A stretch of DNA of 64,000 nucleotides, taken from Pachyseris speciosa (Eukaryota; Cnidaria; Anthozoa; Scleractinia; Pachyseridae). Below are positions 36,801-47,300 of the stretch, piece after piece. Where the stretch lies: positions 562,501 through 626,500 of the forward strand of contig JAEMWC010000097.1 in NCBI GenBank assembly GCA_016490735.1. The letters are read 5' to 3'. The stretch's first letter is position 1. Each line of letters starts with the position of its first letter. Below the pieces are notes generated by a model. The model saw only the letters and a program-made list of their open reading frames with translations. It did no database searches and was not told where the DNA came from. Made by a program: the position numbers and the translations under genes.

Positions 36801-39094
36801 CCTCTAAAATTCACTGGAAAAGTAAAACAACAACAAATAAATTGAGGCTGAATCAATTTCATGGATAAATTCTGGCTTACCTCAAATATCAAAGATGGCC
36901 TGACTAAGGACCTTACTTTCCGACTCATTTCACAGTCATTACGAGTACCCCGGTTCTCTTCTCCAATAAATGAATGCAAATAGATTCAAAGATCAGTTGG
37001 AAGATAAACACAAGCAAGCAACACAACAAACCAGAAGTCATTAAGCTGCAGACAACACTACTTCTGGTTGTTGTCGTCCAACTTCCAGAATTTATCTATG
37101 AACTTGATTCTGCCTCAATTCGTTTTTTTGTTGTTTTACTTTTTCCAGTGAATTTTAGAGGGGATCAGTAAGGGTGTCAGTAGGGGGACCGTGTGTTGTT
37201 GAAGCCCATGTGGGGGAGTAGGGATGGCACAGTGGCCAGAGTACTTGCCTCCCACCAATGAGGCTGAGTTTGTTGTTGGTTCTCGCCCTTGCTCCAAGAG
37301 GTTTTTCTCCGGTTACTCCAGTTTTCCCTTCTCCTCAAAAACCAACTTTTCCAATTTGACCTGAATAGTGTCCCCAATTAGCACCACCTGTGCTAACTAC
37401 TGTGACATGGAATAACTATGCAAGTTACCACTGATCATTCAGCCACTTCAGAAATATCCAAGGCATGCAGGTTCAGGCCTTGGTACCCTTGTTAATAATA
37501 TTGTTGATAACTTCTTTTCTGTGACAGACACATTCAAGCAAGTTGCAAAGACAGTGACAGATGTCAGCTTGACAGATAATGTGGTTGACGTTGTGTACAA
37601 GATGTTTGATGAAAATGGTAATTCAGTTATGAATGTACTGAAACACAAAATGATGAAAGCTTTGGGTTAAGTGACTATATTGGCTGCTTGTTGGCAAAGA
37701 ATTGAGCATCTAAATCAACCATCAAATTTCAAAGAAACCAAGAGTAACAGTGCTGCCAAAGGGTATCATGAATGCCTTGTGGTTCAACTATGATTTTCTG
37801 AGGCAATTAAACCGTTCATGGAAATTAATATTAAACACTTGGTGTCTGTTATTGGGAATTTCAAAATTGGTTTGTGTTCTAAATCAAAGTCCAGTCAATC
37901 AAATGATATTAACATATGTCCCCAGAAATAAAACAGCCATATTTCCCATGGAAGGTTACCAGAAATTCTGAGGGAAATGGTGGTTTTAGGGAGAGGGAGG
38001 ATGTCTACAGGGGCAAACTTTGATAAAGGTAAGCATTCCCCTCTAACTTCTCCTGTGTGTTTCAGATGATGGTGTCCTCAGCCACAAAGAGTTCATTGTT
38101 GTTATGAAGAACCAACTCGTCAGAGGATTAGAAAATGTAAATATAACTATATTTGAGTTAGTATAGTTAACTGTACTATGTCCTCATTTGAGCAAATGCT
38201 TTGAAATGCTTGGGCACAGCTCAGTGTGAATGCTTCAAATTCAAAGGTGACAGATCGCAAACAATTGTTGCTTCTAAAAACATCTGCGTGTAATAACTGT
38301 TCATCAGTAGGATACCTAAAATGTGTGCAATTCCACAATTGGTTTCGGCTCCATACAGTGGATAAGTACATTTATTATCTCTCTCGCTTGGTACGCGCAC
38401 TGTGATTGGTCAATTTTGCGGGCTGTATTCTACAATACGCACGCTTGACTTCAACTAGTTTTCTTTCCTGCACGCCGGATTTACCTCAGAGATTTAATAA
38501 ATATCTTACTAACCTCGGTTTCTAAGTCTGTACTGTAAGTTACAGATCCTCGTTTTATCCCATTAATTTATGGGCCCAGTGCTTCGTGCTTGGGCCATAA
38601 ATCAATGGGAAAAACTCAGTCCATAACTTACAGTACAGACTTTGAACTTGGTTAGTAAGAGCTATTTACATCAGCTTGTTTGCTCTATTATGAGGCTTTT
38701 GGGAATGGCATAGGGAGTGGGAGAGGAGCTGGGTAAAGAAGTAACCCTCCCCTCCCCTTAGAAAAGTGCAATACTTGGGCTATCAGCTAGTGGGTTTAGT
38801 GTGAAAAAAAAAACAACAACAACAAGCGCTGAGAGGGGAGATGAATCCAGATCCTGTGAATCTGAAGTTTAGTGCGAGTCTTAACTACTAGCCTTATTTT
38901 ATCCAAATATACATCTGAAATTAATTTTGAAAAAGTAATGATTACCTTAACAGAGAAAGTAACAAAATAAACATTTTTATTTGCAGCCCAAGGACACAGG
39001 ATTCAGCCGACTTATGCAGGCATGTTGGCATTGTGCAAAGCATATTACCTACACAACACTCCACCCAAAGAAACCAACCACAGCAGATGATTGA
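27463..39094 (+). CDS. MICU1: MICU1-type EF-hand regulator of the uniporter (5' exons missing, two frameshifts as read)
   Basis: Ten exons match MICU1 in order, from [19 protein letters not shown] to the C-terminal LMQAC helix: 27463-27625, 27892-27929, 30702-30821, 32563-32645, 33373-33570, 35299-35438, 36171-36279, 37528-37617, 38066-38136, 38987-39094. Both Ca2+-binding EF loops are intact ([24 protein letters not shown] across an exon joint). About 373 codons cover the equivalent of human residues ~105-476. Missing are the targeting peptide and N-terminal exons. Two breaks are seen: a shift in exon 30702-30821 and a one-base deficit in an A10 run in exon 35299-35438. MICU1 sits in the intermembrane space and gates MCU, which is the divergent neighbour. 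Paralogue choice rests on EYENRIR, absent from MICU3-like proteins. Confidence 0.92.
27892..27929 (+). CDS. MICU1: MICU1 exon b (38-nt micro-exon)
   Basis: Acceptor TTTTTTTCAG, donor CCAGAG|GTATTG. Encodes [13 protein letters not shown]; phases 1 in and 0 out fit both neighbours, and LGLD is conserved. Confidence 0.85.
27960..28950 (+). mobile_element. CR1-like LINE fragment in a MICU1 intron
   Basis: Reads [17 protein letters not shown] (reverse-transcriptase FxDD motif) and, after a frameshift, [17 protein letters not shown] ... [19 protein letters not shown], ending in the TGTTATTATTATT microsatellite tail. 5' truncated, inactive. Same family as the LINE at 61.26-61.72 kb. Confidence 0.85.
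28972..29179 (-). repeat. second copy of the 24525-24745 LINE piece
   Basis: Matches with few differences, including GGCCCTACGCTGGACTTTC. It stops at CAATCAAGGTTA, where a 790-bp insertion follows. Confidence 0.85.
29184..29973. mobile_element. 790-bp insertion defined by an empty-site copy
   Basis: TTAA stands on both sides (29180-29183, 29974-29977). The paralogous site near 24745 reads straight through (GGTTACGACAACAC), so this block looks inserted. No clear inverted ends; an open minus-strand frame at 29416-29661 is not recognised. A hairpin TTTTACTGA/TCAGTAAAA lies near the right end. Confidence 0.6.
29978..30137. repeat. second copy of the ATTGGCCAATA-rich block
   Basis: Nearly identical to 24746-24905. 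Confidence 0.85.
30138..30460 (+). mobile_element. LINE 3' end, second copy
   Basis: Matches 28620-28945 (CCTCTTCATCCTCTTCTACC, TTTTTCACTTTTAAGTATTT) and ends in the same TTATTATT tail. 5' truncated. Confidence 0.8.
30702..30821 (+). CDS. MICU1: MICU1 exon c, frame broken
   Basis: The upstream part reads [17 protein letters not shown] in the expected frame; the downstream part reads [19 protein letters not shown] in another. All three frames carry stops, so a small indel near 30755 separates them. Splice sites (TTATTTCAG; TCAC|GTAAGT) are intact. Confidence 0.9.
31007..31471. mobile_element. MULE-type MITE with 9-bp target duplication
   Basis: Inverted ends of ~95 bp or more (TACTCTGCTAGCAGAGG; CCTCTGCTACCAGGGTA) are flanked by perfect GATAGGCGT direct repeats at 30998-31006 and 31472-31480. 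A 9-bp duplication is typical of Mutator-like elements. Its TIR resembles the one at 41797-42684. Confidence 0.85.
31480..32562. other. MICU1 intron, nothing recognised
   Basis: Open frame at 32007-32303 has no known motif or splice support. Confidence 0.5.
32563..32645 (+). CDS. MICU1: MICU1 exon d (first EF-hand)
   Basis: Encodes [20 protein letters not shown], with all Ca2+ ligand positions present. Acceptor TTGGATTTAG, donor GAAAAG|GTACCT. Confidence 0.97.
32806..32877 (-). tRNA. tRNA-Thr(GGU)-like sequence in MICU1 intron
   Basis: Acceptor GGCTTGT/ACAAGCC and D stem GCTC/GAGC pair fully. Anticodon loop CCGGTAT again has GGU with C33; two pairs next to the loop are broken. Flanked by GCAGTAGTGAAAATGAAGCC, a leader like that of the satellite. 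Probably a SINE. Confidence 0.55.
33080..33250 (-). pseudogene. decayed second copy of the same tRNA-like repeat
   Basis: Repeats the leader GCAGTAGTGAAAATAAAGCC and parts of the T arm and anticodon (GCAATACCG), but the D arm and 5' end are deleted. Confidence 0.65.
33373..33570 (+). CDS. MICU1: MICU1 exon e
   Basis: 66 in-phase codons; [11 protein letters not shown] and [16 protein letters not shown] match the linker between the EF lobes. Acceptor TTTTTCCAG, donor TTGGAG|GTATGT. Confidence 0.96.
33600..33754. mobile_element. small foldback element
   Basis: TTCAATTTTATCCTTGGTTT on the left is inverted as AAACCAAGGATAAAATTGAA on the right. It starts 30 bp after exon e. Confidence 0.75.
33829..33855. 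repeat. (AAT)n microsatellite
   Basis: Nine ATA/AAT units; the long tyrosine run in the minus-strand frame comes from this. Confidence 0.95.
34128..34490. repeat. three tandem units of ~118 bp in MICU1 intron
   Basis: Each unit has TATTGCTGAA(A/G)T, CATG(T/A)G(G)GATAAAAA, ACACC, AGACATGC and GCTAACC at matching distances. Confidence 0.85.
34500..35298. other. MICU1 intron, nothing recognised
   Basis: No supported gene or element beyond short repeats of TAATAATAAT-type near 35000. Confidence 0.5.
35299..35438 (+). CDS. MICU1: MICU1 exon f, one base short in an A10 run
   Basis: [20 protein letters not shown] matches MICU1 and is followed by 10 A (35381-35390). Reading on gives a stop; the other frame gives [16 protein letters not shown], as in the family. 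The exon is 140 nt where 141 would keep phase. Splice sites intact. Confidence 0.93.
35486..35840. mobile_element. MITE with GGTTGTTTACC ends
   Basis: Ends GGTTGTTTACCATTTA and TAAATGGTAAACAACC are inverted, with internal copies of TTTACCATTT. 355 bp; no clear target duplication. Confidence 0.8.
36171..36279 (+). CDS. MICU1: MICU1 exon g
   Basis: Encodes [15 protein letters not shown] and [14 protein letters not shown]. Acceptor TACTTCACAG, donor GATCCTG|GTATGA. Confidence 0.96.
36789..37173. mobile_element. foldback element with ~100-bp arms
   Basis: CCTCTAAAATTCACTGGAAA at the left is inverted at the right; arms continue to the CCAGAATTTATC word. Lies in a MICU1 intron. Confidence 0.8.
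37216..37470 (+). mobile_element. tRNA-derived SINE
   Basis: A-box-like GGCACAGTGGCCAGAGTAC and B-box-like TTGGTTCTCGCCC at tRNA spacing, followed by a CT-rich body. No clear 3' tail. Confidence 0.55.
37528..37617 (+). CDS. MICU1: MICU1 exon h
   Basis: Encodes [20 protein letters not shown] and the first residues of the second EF loop (FDEN). Donor AAATG|GTAATT. Confidence 0.94.
38066..38136 (+). CDS. MICU1: MICU1 exon i (second EF-hand)
   Basis: Completes [13 protein letters not shown], then [13 protein letters not shown]. Acceptor TGTTTCAG, donor GAAAAT|GTAAAT. Confidence 0.96.
38504..38660. mobile_element. foldback element, last MICU1 intron
   Basis: TCTTACTAACC, AGTCTGTACTGTAAGTTA and CCATTAATTTATGG-type words reappear inverted on the right half, leaving almost no loop. 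Confidence 0.75.
38987..39094 (+). CDS. MICU1: MICU1 last exon and stop
   Basis: Encodes [18 protein letters not shown] and a Thr/Lys/Pro-rich tail to TGA. Acceptor TATTTGCAG. The tail is unlike human MICU1's. Confidence 0.94.
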   Translation, partial: PKDTGFSRLMQACWHCAKHITYTTLHPKKPTTADD

Positions 39095-40986
39095 CAGGAT
39101 GAAGAATGTTGTACAGACTCTATTATAAATTAATGACGTAATTTGGGGTCAAACTTGTCATGTGTGGCCATGTATGACATTAGAATGTGTAATCTTGCAA
39201 ACAAAATTGATAAAGTTATTGATATGGGTGTAAATGTTGGCTTCTTTCTCATTCAGGCCCAATTGTTTAATATTAGCAGTTGTGACACTTGTGATAGCAT
39301 CTATTCTCATAAAATATTTCTTAATTCAAAGTGGGGATCTTGATAAGTTATTGCCAACAGTTCATGGTCAGGCCTGAATACCTGTTCAATGTAATTTGTT
39401 GTAGATGTTTGGAGGAAATGTTTGCACAAACACACAACTAGATACTTTATTATTTTTCACTACTGGTTAAGTAGTGTTCATATGATTATAACTGCAATCA
39501 CCACTGACATATTCATTAGTTACTAGTTCTTAACCATTTGGACTAAATTTGAGTGATTGGACAGGCACGACCAACAAAGGAGAAGTTAAATGAAAAAAGA
39601 TGATTAACAAACTCTTAGTAATGGAGAGTTAAAGCGAATAAAATCAAGCTCTAAACTATGCTACTGGTTTGTCAATGTCCTTCAATCACTTCTCCTTTCT
39701 GGTGCAGCAGGTCATACAATTGTCACTAGTGTGAAAACAGCCACTGTAGTGAGTCAGTGGCAGAGGTTGTAACTTCATTGGATGTGAAAATATACATTAT
39801 ACTGTTTTGGAATGACCTGAGAAAGAAATGCCTGATATAAAATATTATGTTGAGATGAAATAAAATTTGTGATTGTGAACAAAACTTAGTTGAAATATTT
39901 GCAGGAAGAATGTGTACTACAGTCAAGTATTGTAACCATACTCTGATTGGTTTTGGATTACCACTTAGGCCCATTTCTGATGTTGTGCTACTGTCGCATC
40001 GAATAAAAAGCTGTTGCCCAATCTCTTACTCAGAGTCGTCAGCTACCCAGGTTGGTTATTCTGCAGAGTGGCTGTTGTTGAGAAAGCAGATGACACTTGA
40101 ATTTGAAAGTTCATGGCTTTAAGAATTTACAGTAACATGGAGTGGATTATAGTTCTTCTTGTAGAGTATAAGGTGCAAACATGTGCAATACTCTGTACAA
40201 GGCTATTATTTTTATTAACAAAGTAACAATGGTTACAACAGTATTTTTAAAAAATTTCTTTTCTAATCAGTAATTGAGAGAGGAGGTAAAATGAAACAGA
40301 TCCTAAGATTTCGAAGTGGTGGCATTTTCCTGCAGATAAAACTACAAATTAATGAAAACATTTTCTTGAAATGCAAGCACTTGCTTTTAAAATCATACTA
40401 TGTGATAGCAGTTTTTTGCTTGAAATAATAAATTAAAGTTCTTAATCCAATAAGACATTACACCTTGGGAATGCACATTTCTGACCCAAGACAATAAAAA
40501 CTATCCATTCCAGCTTCATAGTGGTTTGAACATTGTAGAAAATATCTGTGGATAACATTCAACTGGACATTTTTTAGGCAGATAGTCAAGTAATTTGGTT
40601 GTGCAATGTTGTTTCCCAGCACTGCATAATGAGACCCTTTTAGAAACTGGTTTTGCATTCATAGTAATATTATGTTCAGTGTTTTTTTTTGTGCCTCAAT
40701 TAAATTGCAGTGCTAATATTTTGAAGCTATAAGGTGTTTTCAATAATGTAGCTTGCTCCGGAAAATGTGTCAAATATGGATACTCTGCAATTAGCACTGA
40801 CCCCATTGCAACTACCCATGAGTGTCTTGTGAAAGAGTGGCCCACCCCCAGCCACCTTGTATTTTACAAAAGGGCACTTTTATGCAAGATTTGAACATCA
40901 GATCATTGGAGAGCAAAGGTTATTTGCAACATGAAAACAAAAACGTCTTATAAATTGTATTGATTATTGCCTTCTGACATGTCAGT
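39095..40986. other. convergent 3' gap between MICU1 and RBM22
   Basis: Probably both 3' UTRs. Several AATAAA words are present on the plus strand (for example near 39637 and 39860). No gene recognised. Confidence 0.6.
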
Positions 40987-41398
40987 CTAGGAACTAGCAG
41001 ATGCAGGGGCAGATGGACGAGGCCCTTCTTCTCCAACTTTGCCTGCACCCAGTCTGTGAGGGTCTTGAGATGGATAGTGTATCGGCGGAGGACCAGGAGG
41101 AGGACGTGGCATTACTTGCCGTGGAGGCGGAGGCATGCGGGGAGGAGGAGGGGCACCATAAAATGGCACTGGAGGAGGTCTGAAAGGTGGATGGCCAAAT
41201 GGAGGAGGGGGTGGAAATCCACCAGGTGGGAGAGGCAAGGGGTGTCCCATGGGGGAGGGGGCATGCCTGGGATCTGCCCTGGGGGTGGTGGTAAGGTGAG
41301 TGGAATGGGAGGTTGGGCTGATACTGGTGCTGAGGATGGTGTGCCAAGATTGAAGAAGTTTGCTTGGCTTTTGTCTTCAGTTGGTGGTGGTGGAAGAG
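40987..41398 (-). CDS. RBM22: RBM22 last exon (Pro-rich tail), frame broken
   Basis: Starts [19 protein letters not shown] in phase with the previous exon and reads to [10 protein letters not shown]; the family-like continuation [11 protein letters not shown] ... IHYPSQDP lies one frame away. 412 nt where 413 would fit. Acceptor GTTTCAG. Confidence 0.92.
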
Positions 41399-44300
41399 CT
41401 GAAACAGGAGTCAAAGAGGGAAGTCAGTAATGAAGTTTTAATTGTTTAAAGTGTTTGGGGTAACCCTTGACACACCCTAGATCATTGGTTTGGCTAATTA
41501 ACTTTTAAAAATTAAAGCTTAAAACAAAATAGTAATGTTTATTTACCAGTTTCCCAGTTATTTGCCAGTTTCCCAAATTAGCCTGCCAGCAAAGTTTTTT
41601 TATTTTGTCATGTTTGCTTTTAGTTTGCTAGAAATCTAACTATTAAGATGGGCCCATGCTGGAAGCTTTGCCATGTGTAGAGGAAGGGGTTATAATAATT
41701 ATTATTTGTCCATTTGCTTGAAATACTGCCTGTATTTTTTCCCAATTGTTCAAACCATGGTACACAAATACTGCATTTTAGTAGCCATGTTCATTATACC
41801 CCGCGAGCAGAGGCCCTTCGATCTTCCTAGATAAGTCGGGACCTCTGTGTTGAGCATGCATTAAATTCAAATGTAACTGATCCTCATTCAGCCTCGCTTT
41901 CATTAGCAATTAACTATTAATATTGACAGTGCTACCCGCAAGGTTATTGCACGGAAAAATAGTCTCAAGGATTAGTTGCAAAAAAGTGAAGTATTTCCAG
42001 TTTTAATCCAGGTGATTGTATCAGTGGAATCGTCTTGTATTTTTTTTTTAAGATGCTTGAGAAAAAGGTGACGAAAAAACATGAACTGCAAGAAAAGATT
42101 CAGTGTGTTTGTTGAGCAGTATGTCGGCACGTAGAACATCACACTGGCCTTCGAGATAAGTTACAGAGCATCTTAGAGGAAAATTTTGACTAACTGTTCA
42201 GTCATGTGGTGTCTGTGGACCATGTGGCCGGCAAACGGAATCGTTGGATAAAAGGAACAGTGTGATCATTCAAATTACTGAATTACTGAAGGAAGCTCCG
42301 TTCAAAATACTCTGTCCTGTCGCAAGACAATCAGTGTAAGGCGACTCACAAAATCAAGCCCATCGCCCAAAGCTCACAAGAAAATCCACTCGGGTCATTC
42401 ATCGCTGTTATCATCTGCCTGTAAGGATGGCGAGTTAGATTTTACAGATTTCGACAGAGAAACGAAGGTCATCTTGTCAATAGACAAGTGTAAACAATGA
42501 ACCGCGGGCACCTATTAAGTCAGTAATTTCTAGCATGGTGCATGCGTTGTGGGCCGAAACTGGTCTGACTGGTTTCTTACTGGATGGATGAACGGCACAT
42601 CAAAGAAAGTCAAGGCGGCTGGCAGAGGTCCCTTCCTCTTCCCGACTTATCTAGGAAGATCAAAGGGCCTCTGCTCGCAGGGTATGTCCATTACTGCTTC
42701 ACACATACATTCAAGAATTTAGAACTTCACTCATATGAACAGTGAACAAAACCTTAGAACTCGTGCTGGATTAAATTATTATTATAACACCTAATAGTAA
42801 AGAAAAGTAAATATTTTTTTTAATCAAAGCATTTGAGAAAGTGCCCTTTCAAAGATTACATTTCAAATTTTTGTAATAAGGAGAAAAAGGATGGTTATGA
42901 CAATAAGAGAATAAAATTAATAATGGTAAAACAATACAAACCTCCTGGTAGCCCTGGTACAGGAGCCAGGGGAGTACCTCCCTGTTTTCCAGGGGCAGGT
43001 TGTTGCCCCTGGGACTTGCCCCACATGATTTTAAGCCTTCTTCCTTTAAGAATCAGTTTGTTGAAGGAGCGCTCTGTCGCTGTTTCTGCAGCTGCTCGCG
43101 ATGTAAAGCAGACAAATGCACAGTTCTGTCTTGGTACCATTGTTATTGATCGCAATTCACCAAATTGATAAAAATAGTCCCTGGATATGTAAAGGATACA
43201 TCAAAGGTCAGAGTATTAATTATTTGACCATAAGATTATGAGCTCGAGATCAGCTATCATGCATAGAAATCTCAAGCTCACAATCTAATCGTTTTAGTAT
43301 AACTCTACTAGTCGCTCAAAACTGAACAACTAATTTATCTAAATCCTCCTCGCAGATACTTCAAAAACACAATGAAGTGAACGCCATTTTGTTGACAACC
43401 GCTACTCACTATCTACAACAGAACAGATAGCGAGTAGCGCAGCCAATAAGAGAATGGCATTCATGATAGAATGCTAGATTTATACATGCATTTATACCAT
43501 GCCATAGAAAATACAGCCAATCAGAATGCAGGAAAGTCGTTGTATATTCGTCAGTATTCCACCGAACCTTCCCATTGATCAGCACAATTCAACAGTACCA
43601 CACCCAACCTTCCCATCATGCATTGAGATTCCCGCTTATGCTGGCCTTGCTGGCCACTGTATTTTCTATGGCATGGGTATAAAATAGTTATGCAACCCTT
43701 TCTCGTGGTATACCGTGGAAAATCCCACTTGTCACTTGTATTTTCTTGGTATACACACTCGCCTAAAGGCTCGTGCGTGTACCAAGAAAATACAAGTGAC
43801 TCGTGGGATATTCCACGGTATACCACTCGAAAGCATTGCATAACTAGTATGTAGCCTGACCAAATTAGAGATGGGAGTGGTAAATTTAGACCTTGCAAGA
43901 CTAGTTACATGTACATGTAGCATTATTTTCTAAAAGTCTCTGGCTCAAATCTAAACTCCAGAGCCTTTATGAAGTCTCTCTTCCAAGAGCAAGTCATAAG
44001 CTCATGGAGCCAAGCCAATTTCACAGCTTCAAGATTCAAGGCAGAGAACTTGTTGGTGAATAAGACTGTAGGACTTTCAAAATCCAGTTAAAAAATTTAA
44101 GAATGATAATGATAGTGATAATGACAACAGCAAAGGCAACGGCAACAGCAGTAGTGTTGGTAATAATAAAGATCAGGATTATTTAGATTGAACAACAATA
44201 TGATATATATCACTGAGTTTTTCTAGAGAACATTCAGGGCTTCCCCTTAGAATTTCTTATGACCTATACAGGGGAAAGGCAACTGTGCTTAATTAATTTA

Positions 44301-47300
44301 CAGGTAACTCATTTCTCACCTCAAATCTCCCTCCTCCACCTTTCCTTCCAGCCCTCCGACATATAGAGTGGTAATGGACTTATCTGATGGGGGCTCCAGG
44401 GAGGGCATGGTTTTAGCCTGGCTTAGAAGACGCGCTGCCACTGGATCGCTACTTCCATAATATCTGTCTTTTATGTTCTGATCTGCTAAAGGGTCATTTG
44501 GATCTGTCGGCATGTCATGTCTAGAAGTGAAATAGAAGAAACAAGCAATGATAAAAAATTATTGCAATGTTATTGACAAAATGGATGAGGGTAATTCCAC
44601 AGAAACTTTGATGAAAAATTCTGAGTTTTGAATTTGCCATTACAAGCAGGGAAATCTAATCAATTTAACAGCACAAACCACTTTCATGGTCTTGAACAAC
44701 GACAGCACTGACCTGTAAGGGCATTCATCGCCTCGTTTGCACTCTCCTTTGACCCAGAAAGAACAGATATGGGGTCGGTTCCTTTTATAGTATGGAGTGG
44801 TTCTGGCAAGTTTAAGCAGCAGATCACTTGGTGCATTGGCTTTACCAAGTGTTCCACCCGGCGTGGTTCCATCTGAGTTGGCCAGCTATGAGCAAATAAT
44901 TTAAAATAATCATCAAAATGTTACAGATGTATTTTAAAGGTAGACAGGAGAAAACATGCATAAGAAATCCCAATGAAAAGTATAAAATAACATAAAATTA
45001 TATGAAACTCTTGGCTAGAAGGCATGGTAGAGAAGTAGTTAGCAGATGTTAGACTTAAAGGAGCACCATCACAATTACTGCCACAATTACTGCCTTTTAC
45101 TGTACTTGTTATCACGCAAAAAAATGCTCAGGCTACAGAATCAGCAAGATGAATTCCAATGAAATTTTAGCAGGGAGAGCTAACCATAATATTTTTTTTG
45201 GGGGGGGGGGGGGGGGTTTCAATGCATAGATGAAACTTGAAATTTTGAAAACACTGGCAAGTTTTTTCAAAATCCAATCCATATCCATCCTCATCACCTT
45301 TGATGGAATACAGGAGTTTATAGTGTTACTGCAGTACTAACAGTCTTTGGCAACAAACCTAGCCCATTACTTTAAGGTTTCCACTGGTGCATCAATTGGC
45401 AGTTTTAAGCTTTTAAATAGTGATGGTACGATAGCACGACAATGCCCCTTTAAGTATCCAAGGACTGGGGGATTGGGGATTCAGAGCTAGGATTTGATTC
45501 AAGTAATTGACCACAGTAAATTAATAATAGTGGATATAACTACATCAGATACAAAACCAATATTTAGTGGATATAACTACAGTACATCACAGACAAACCA
45601 ATAATTGAAGAGGCTAGTGGAAAACCCTCCACAGTGACTTTTTTGGTTGATTTTTCTTTATTTTGCTCCAAAATTGCTGATTTCTCGCATACAGGCAGCT
45701 TCCATTTATGTGGTAAACATATTGCCCTGTATTTTTTCACTGTTTTGCGCTTAGTGAAAGTCGCTTAGCAGGGTTTTGTGCTAGCGACTTCAATTAGTAG
45801 ATATGTTGTAGGTCAAAATGATATTTTTGATGTTAGGTGCAGGAATCTTCTCTGATCTTAAATAGAACATACGTCTTTCTCCACATTCTGAGTATAATAT
45901 TCTTTGTTAACATCAGATTTGGGAACATCATCTTTCAAACCAAGAGCATGGTCCCTCACTTGAACCGGTAAACCTGGAAACAACAACGTATGGTGAAAAT
46001 GGCCTTAAAAGTGAAAGCAGCCATTGAACAGTAAGCGTTATTAGATTTTAGAAAGACAAATAACCTGTACATTCAAATCTTAACCATAACAAAAACGTTC
46101 ATCTTTTTTATTAGGCCATTTCCAAGTTGCTCCCTCCCCTCCCCACCCCCCACTCCCCAACCCACCGACCACCACATGCAAATAAAACTAATTTTCGTCT
46201 ATTAAAAAAAACTTTGAATTAAGATTTGATTTGAGAGGTGGGAGGACAGGATGCAGAAATGGTCTGTTCAGTGACATGGAAAAATTTTGGTGGGTTTTAA
46301 CTTTTGCAGTTTTTGATAACTTGTAGGTTGTCTTTTGCTACCCTAGAAAATTTTTTTAAAATGTGTAACATTGCTAGGAGACAAGATTAGTCTCGCCCCA
46401 GGACTGGGACTAGTAACACGTGTGTGTGGGAGGTCTGCCATCTTTGTTGGTTGTTTTTGTTGTTGTCCACCTTGTAGTTTCGCTATTGCCAATAAAGAGA
46501 GTTTACTGAATGTTACACTGGTGGCAGCGGTGGGATGCAACAAAATGGCCTCGAGGGAAGTGCTGGAAGATGTTATCGAGCGGCTAATCAAGCAGCTGAA
46601 GGTGGCGAACACAACTTTGAAATCGACTAATGAAGAATTTCGACAAGCACAGGAAAACCTTGAAACCCTGGAGAAAGAACACAAATGAGTCGTCCACCAG
46701 CTTGGCGAACTGAAGGAGAGGGAGTCCACGCTAATCAGTGAGAGGGACGAAGTGAGGGAATCGGTGAAGAAGGCATTGGAAAAGGTGTCGGAGATCAACG
46801 AGAGTGAAGCCCGAAAAGTTTTCGGGCAACAGCAATGATACAGACTTCCAGGCATTTTTGGATCAGTTTGAGGTCTGTGTGAGGATGAACGATTGGAACA
46901 AAGAAGAAAAAGCAAATCAGCTGATTTTGTGCATGAAGGAGAAAGCATGTGTGGTTATGTCACGAAATCCTACAAACGCATGGTCAAGGCCCTACGCGAA
47001 AAAATCAGAATGCGTCAAGTTCCCGAAGCCACCAAAGCTACACTCAAGGCTCGACGAAGAAAGGTGGGAGAAAGTTTCTTGGATTTGAACATTGATATTA
47101 AACGCCTTTGTGGAGAGGCTTACCCGACCTTGAGCCCAACTAGTTTAGAGCAAGCTTGTATAGATCATTTCACTGATGCACTTGAAGCCACACTTGCAAA
47201 GGACGTAATTCGCTCTAAGCCCTTGACATTAGATAAAGCCCTTTCAGAAGCTCTGGAGCTTGAAGCGTTGGAACTCAGATCACTTAGAATGAGAGAAAGG

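Noticed and set aside
27463..39094. Assignment as MICU2 or MICU3
   Set aside because: The EYENRIR segment and the EF-lobe linker follow MICU1, not the other paralogues.
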